Positions 39,714 through 40,915 of a DNA stretch of 40,915 nt are shown in pieces. Numbering within the stretch: position 1 is the stretch's first letter; every line of letters begins with the position of its first letter. The notes beneath the pieces are model-generated. The model had not been told where the DNA came from. It worked only from the letters and a program-made list of their open reading frames with translations, and made no database searches. This DNA is from Acidobacteriota bacterium (GTDB lineage Bacteria; Acidobacteriota; Terriglobia; Terriglobales; Acidobacteriaceae): NCBI GenBank assembly GCA_021791875.1, contig JAJYVU010000029.1:1-40915 (forward strand). The letters are read 5' to 3'. Both the position numbers and the translations under genes were made by a program.

Positions 39714-40763
39714 CTATTGAGAACCGGTGCCGTAGACCTGGATTCCCTGGTCGACTTGGAAGAGGAGGGTGGCGGCGCGGGTAGCGTATTCGGAGTCAGG
39801 GTATTTCTGTTCGAGGCGGTTGACGATGCCGGCGACGTAGCCGCGGTCGCGGTCGGCGAATTTCTTGTTGCCGTCGGCCTGCCACATGTCCCCGGCGGCG
39901 GCCTCACGCCATGCAGCTTTGTAGAGGGCTTCGGGAGCGTCGGGCGAATTGGGGTATTTACGGGCGTAGTCGAGGTAGTAGTGAGCTTCTTTTTCGGGGC
40001 ATTTCTCGTCACCCTGCCAGTCGCCGCAGAGCTGGTTCTGAATGAGAGTGAAGGCGGCGAAGTCGGCCCATTTGGTTTGGGGGAAGTAATGCATGACGGC
40101 ATGCATTTCGTTTTCGTCGGGCAGCTCGCGCATGTAGGGCTGTTTGGTGTGTGCGGACGGGAGGGTGTCGGCATCGGCTTTCTGGAGCTGCCAGCGGATG
40201 TCGGCGGCGTGCCACATGGCATTGGGCACGAGCTTTGACCTGGGGAAGATCTGGATGACGCGCAGGTAGAGGCGGCGCGCGGCCTGCGCGGTGCCGGGCG
40301 GCGGGTCGGGCTGAGTGGCGGCGTCTTCCTGCGCCTGGGCTGCGCCAAAGAGTATCTGGTCGCCGTGGGGCGTGTCGGCGGTGACGAGGCCCTGATTGAT
40401 CATCCAGCCGGAGACGGGCTGGGGTGGATTGGCGGGGCCGAGGAGGGTGGTCTGGTCCTCGTGAGACTGACCTTCATCGACATTGGCGAAGACGCGGATC
40501 CATTTGCCATTTTTCTCGGTGATGACCATCTCGCGGCCGGGAAGCACCTGGGTGAGCCGCGTGGAGCTGGCGGAGGGCTGGACGTAAAGATCGATGGTGT
40601 GGATGGCGACGGCGAGGGTGCCCTTGGGAATGAGGCTCTGGGTGCGGCGCTCGACCGCGCGGACGAAGGCCTGTCCACGGGGGGCCCGGTTACGAGCGCG
40701 GGCTGAGGGAATCAGCAGGAGGGTGGCAACGAAGAAAATCTGAAGGAGAAAAATACGTCGCAT
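39714..40763 (-). CDS. Exported protein with SH3-like and TPR-like domains
   Basis: This 349-residue protein has a signal peptide (about 1-23, MRRIFLLQIFFVATLLLIPS). About 48-130 is a bacterial SH3-like domain (LAVAIHTIDLYVQPSASSTR, then VITEKNGKWIRVFANVD), a fold that often binds cell wall. About 160-345 is helical with repeats like those of BamD/YbgF-type TPR proteins: RLYLRVIQIFPRSKLVPNAM, YLDYARKYPNSPDAPEALYK, and LEQKYPDSEYATRAATLLF. ATG 40763 is the only reasonable start. It is convergent with the small membrane protein. A role in the periplasm or at the wall is likely; the specific partner is unknown. Confidence 0.8.
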   Translation of the reverse strand: MRRIFLLQIFFVATLLLIPSARARNRAPRGQAFVRAVERRTQSLIPKGTLAVAIHTIDLYVQPSASSTRLTQVLPGREMVITEKNGKWIRVFANVDEGQSHEDQTTLLGPANPPQPVSGWMINQGLVTADTPHGDQILFGAAQAQEDAATQPDPPPGTAQAARRLYLRVIQIFPRSKLVPNAMWHAADIRWQLQKADADTLPSAHTKQPYMRELPDENEMHAVMHYFPQTKWADFAAFTLIQNQLCGDWQGDEKCPEKEAHYYLDYARKYPNSPDAPEALYKAAWREAAAGDMWQADGNKKFADRDRGYVAGIVNRLEQKYPDSEYATRAATLLFQVDQGIQVYGTGSQ

Positions 40764-40915
40764 GGGAGCCTGCCCCGGATTTTATGCCTTCAGGATAGTC
40801 GCGCACCGGTATTTCCGACCCGCCGTGGATGAAACGGGGTGAGAGGATGCCGTAGAGTTTTCATGCACGGTTGGCATAGAGGTCGGTGTTTGGATGGTGC
40901 ACTGAGCCCGCAGGA

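Overview
The window reads as chromosomal DNA of an acidobacterium, probably of the Terriglobia/Acidobacteriaceae type. The main reason is a 1,246-residue Oar-like TonB-dependent receptor with an N-terminal carboxypeptidase-regulatory domain. Supporting traits are Ig-like domains on a secreted protease, a YpdA-type flavoprotein, moderately high GC and many GTG/TTG starts. The taxonomic call is an inference from gene content; there is no rRNA in the window. No complete tRNA, CRISPR array, intact insertion sequence or prophage was seen.

Layout. (1) 1-2.7 kb: the 3' part of a FAD-dependent oxidoreductase, then about 930 bp of decayed DNA holding a tRNA-Leu-like 3' end and a start-less Cys/His-rich reading frame on the minus strand. 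(2) 2.7-4.4 kb: a sulfatase. (3) 4.7-9.8 kb: a compact four-gene tripartite efflux operon (TolC-type channel, YtcA-like lipoprotein, HlyD-type adaptor, FUSC inner-membrane protein), the same families as E. coli ytcA-mdtNOP. (4) 9.9-13.6 kb: a DUF309 protein, an antisense Sfp-type phosphopantetheinyl transferase, and a two-gene nucleotide-sugar unit (WbpA-type dehydrogenase plus SDR epimerase). (5) 13.9-18.8 kb: the Oar-like receptor and a small outer-membrane protein, each followed by a strong intrinsic terminator. (6) 18.9-23.6 kb: aspartase on the minus strand, a structured repeat element, then a tightly coupled YpdA-like flavoprotein and histidine kinase pair.

(7) 23.6-27.8 kb, minus strand: an ABC-2 exporter (ATPase overlapping permease) followed by a lipoprotein with a trypsin-like domain and a duplicated C-terminal module. 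(8) 27.9-30.9 kb: an MDR oxidoreductase, a 74-residue protein, and a dehydrogenase/SDR pair. (9) 31.2-34.6 kb: an OmpA-family protein and a two-gene response-regulator operon whose upstream member carries an Hpt-like domain without its histidine. (10) 34.7-40.8 kb: a short DUF2339 membrane protein, the FtsK/SpoIIIE translocase, a 750-bp noncoding region with direct repeats and an orphan terminator, a small membrane protein and an SH3/TPR-like secreted protein.

Most of the window is ordinary housekeeping and envelope biology. The points most worth a second look are the structured intergenic elements at 20.36-20.63 kb and 23.64-23.76 kb, the repeat-rich region with an orphan terminator at 38.85-39.21 kb, the histidine-less Hpt domain, the YpdA-like protein whose conserved cysteine is missing and may be shifted, the duplicated module in the protease-like lipoprotein, and the decayed stretch at 1.8-2.7 kb. 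I did not find a convincing new multi-gene defence or biosynthetic system.
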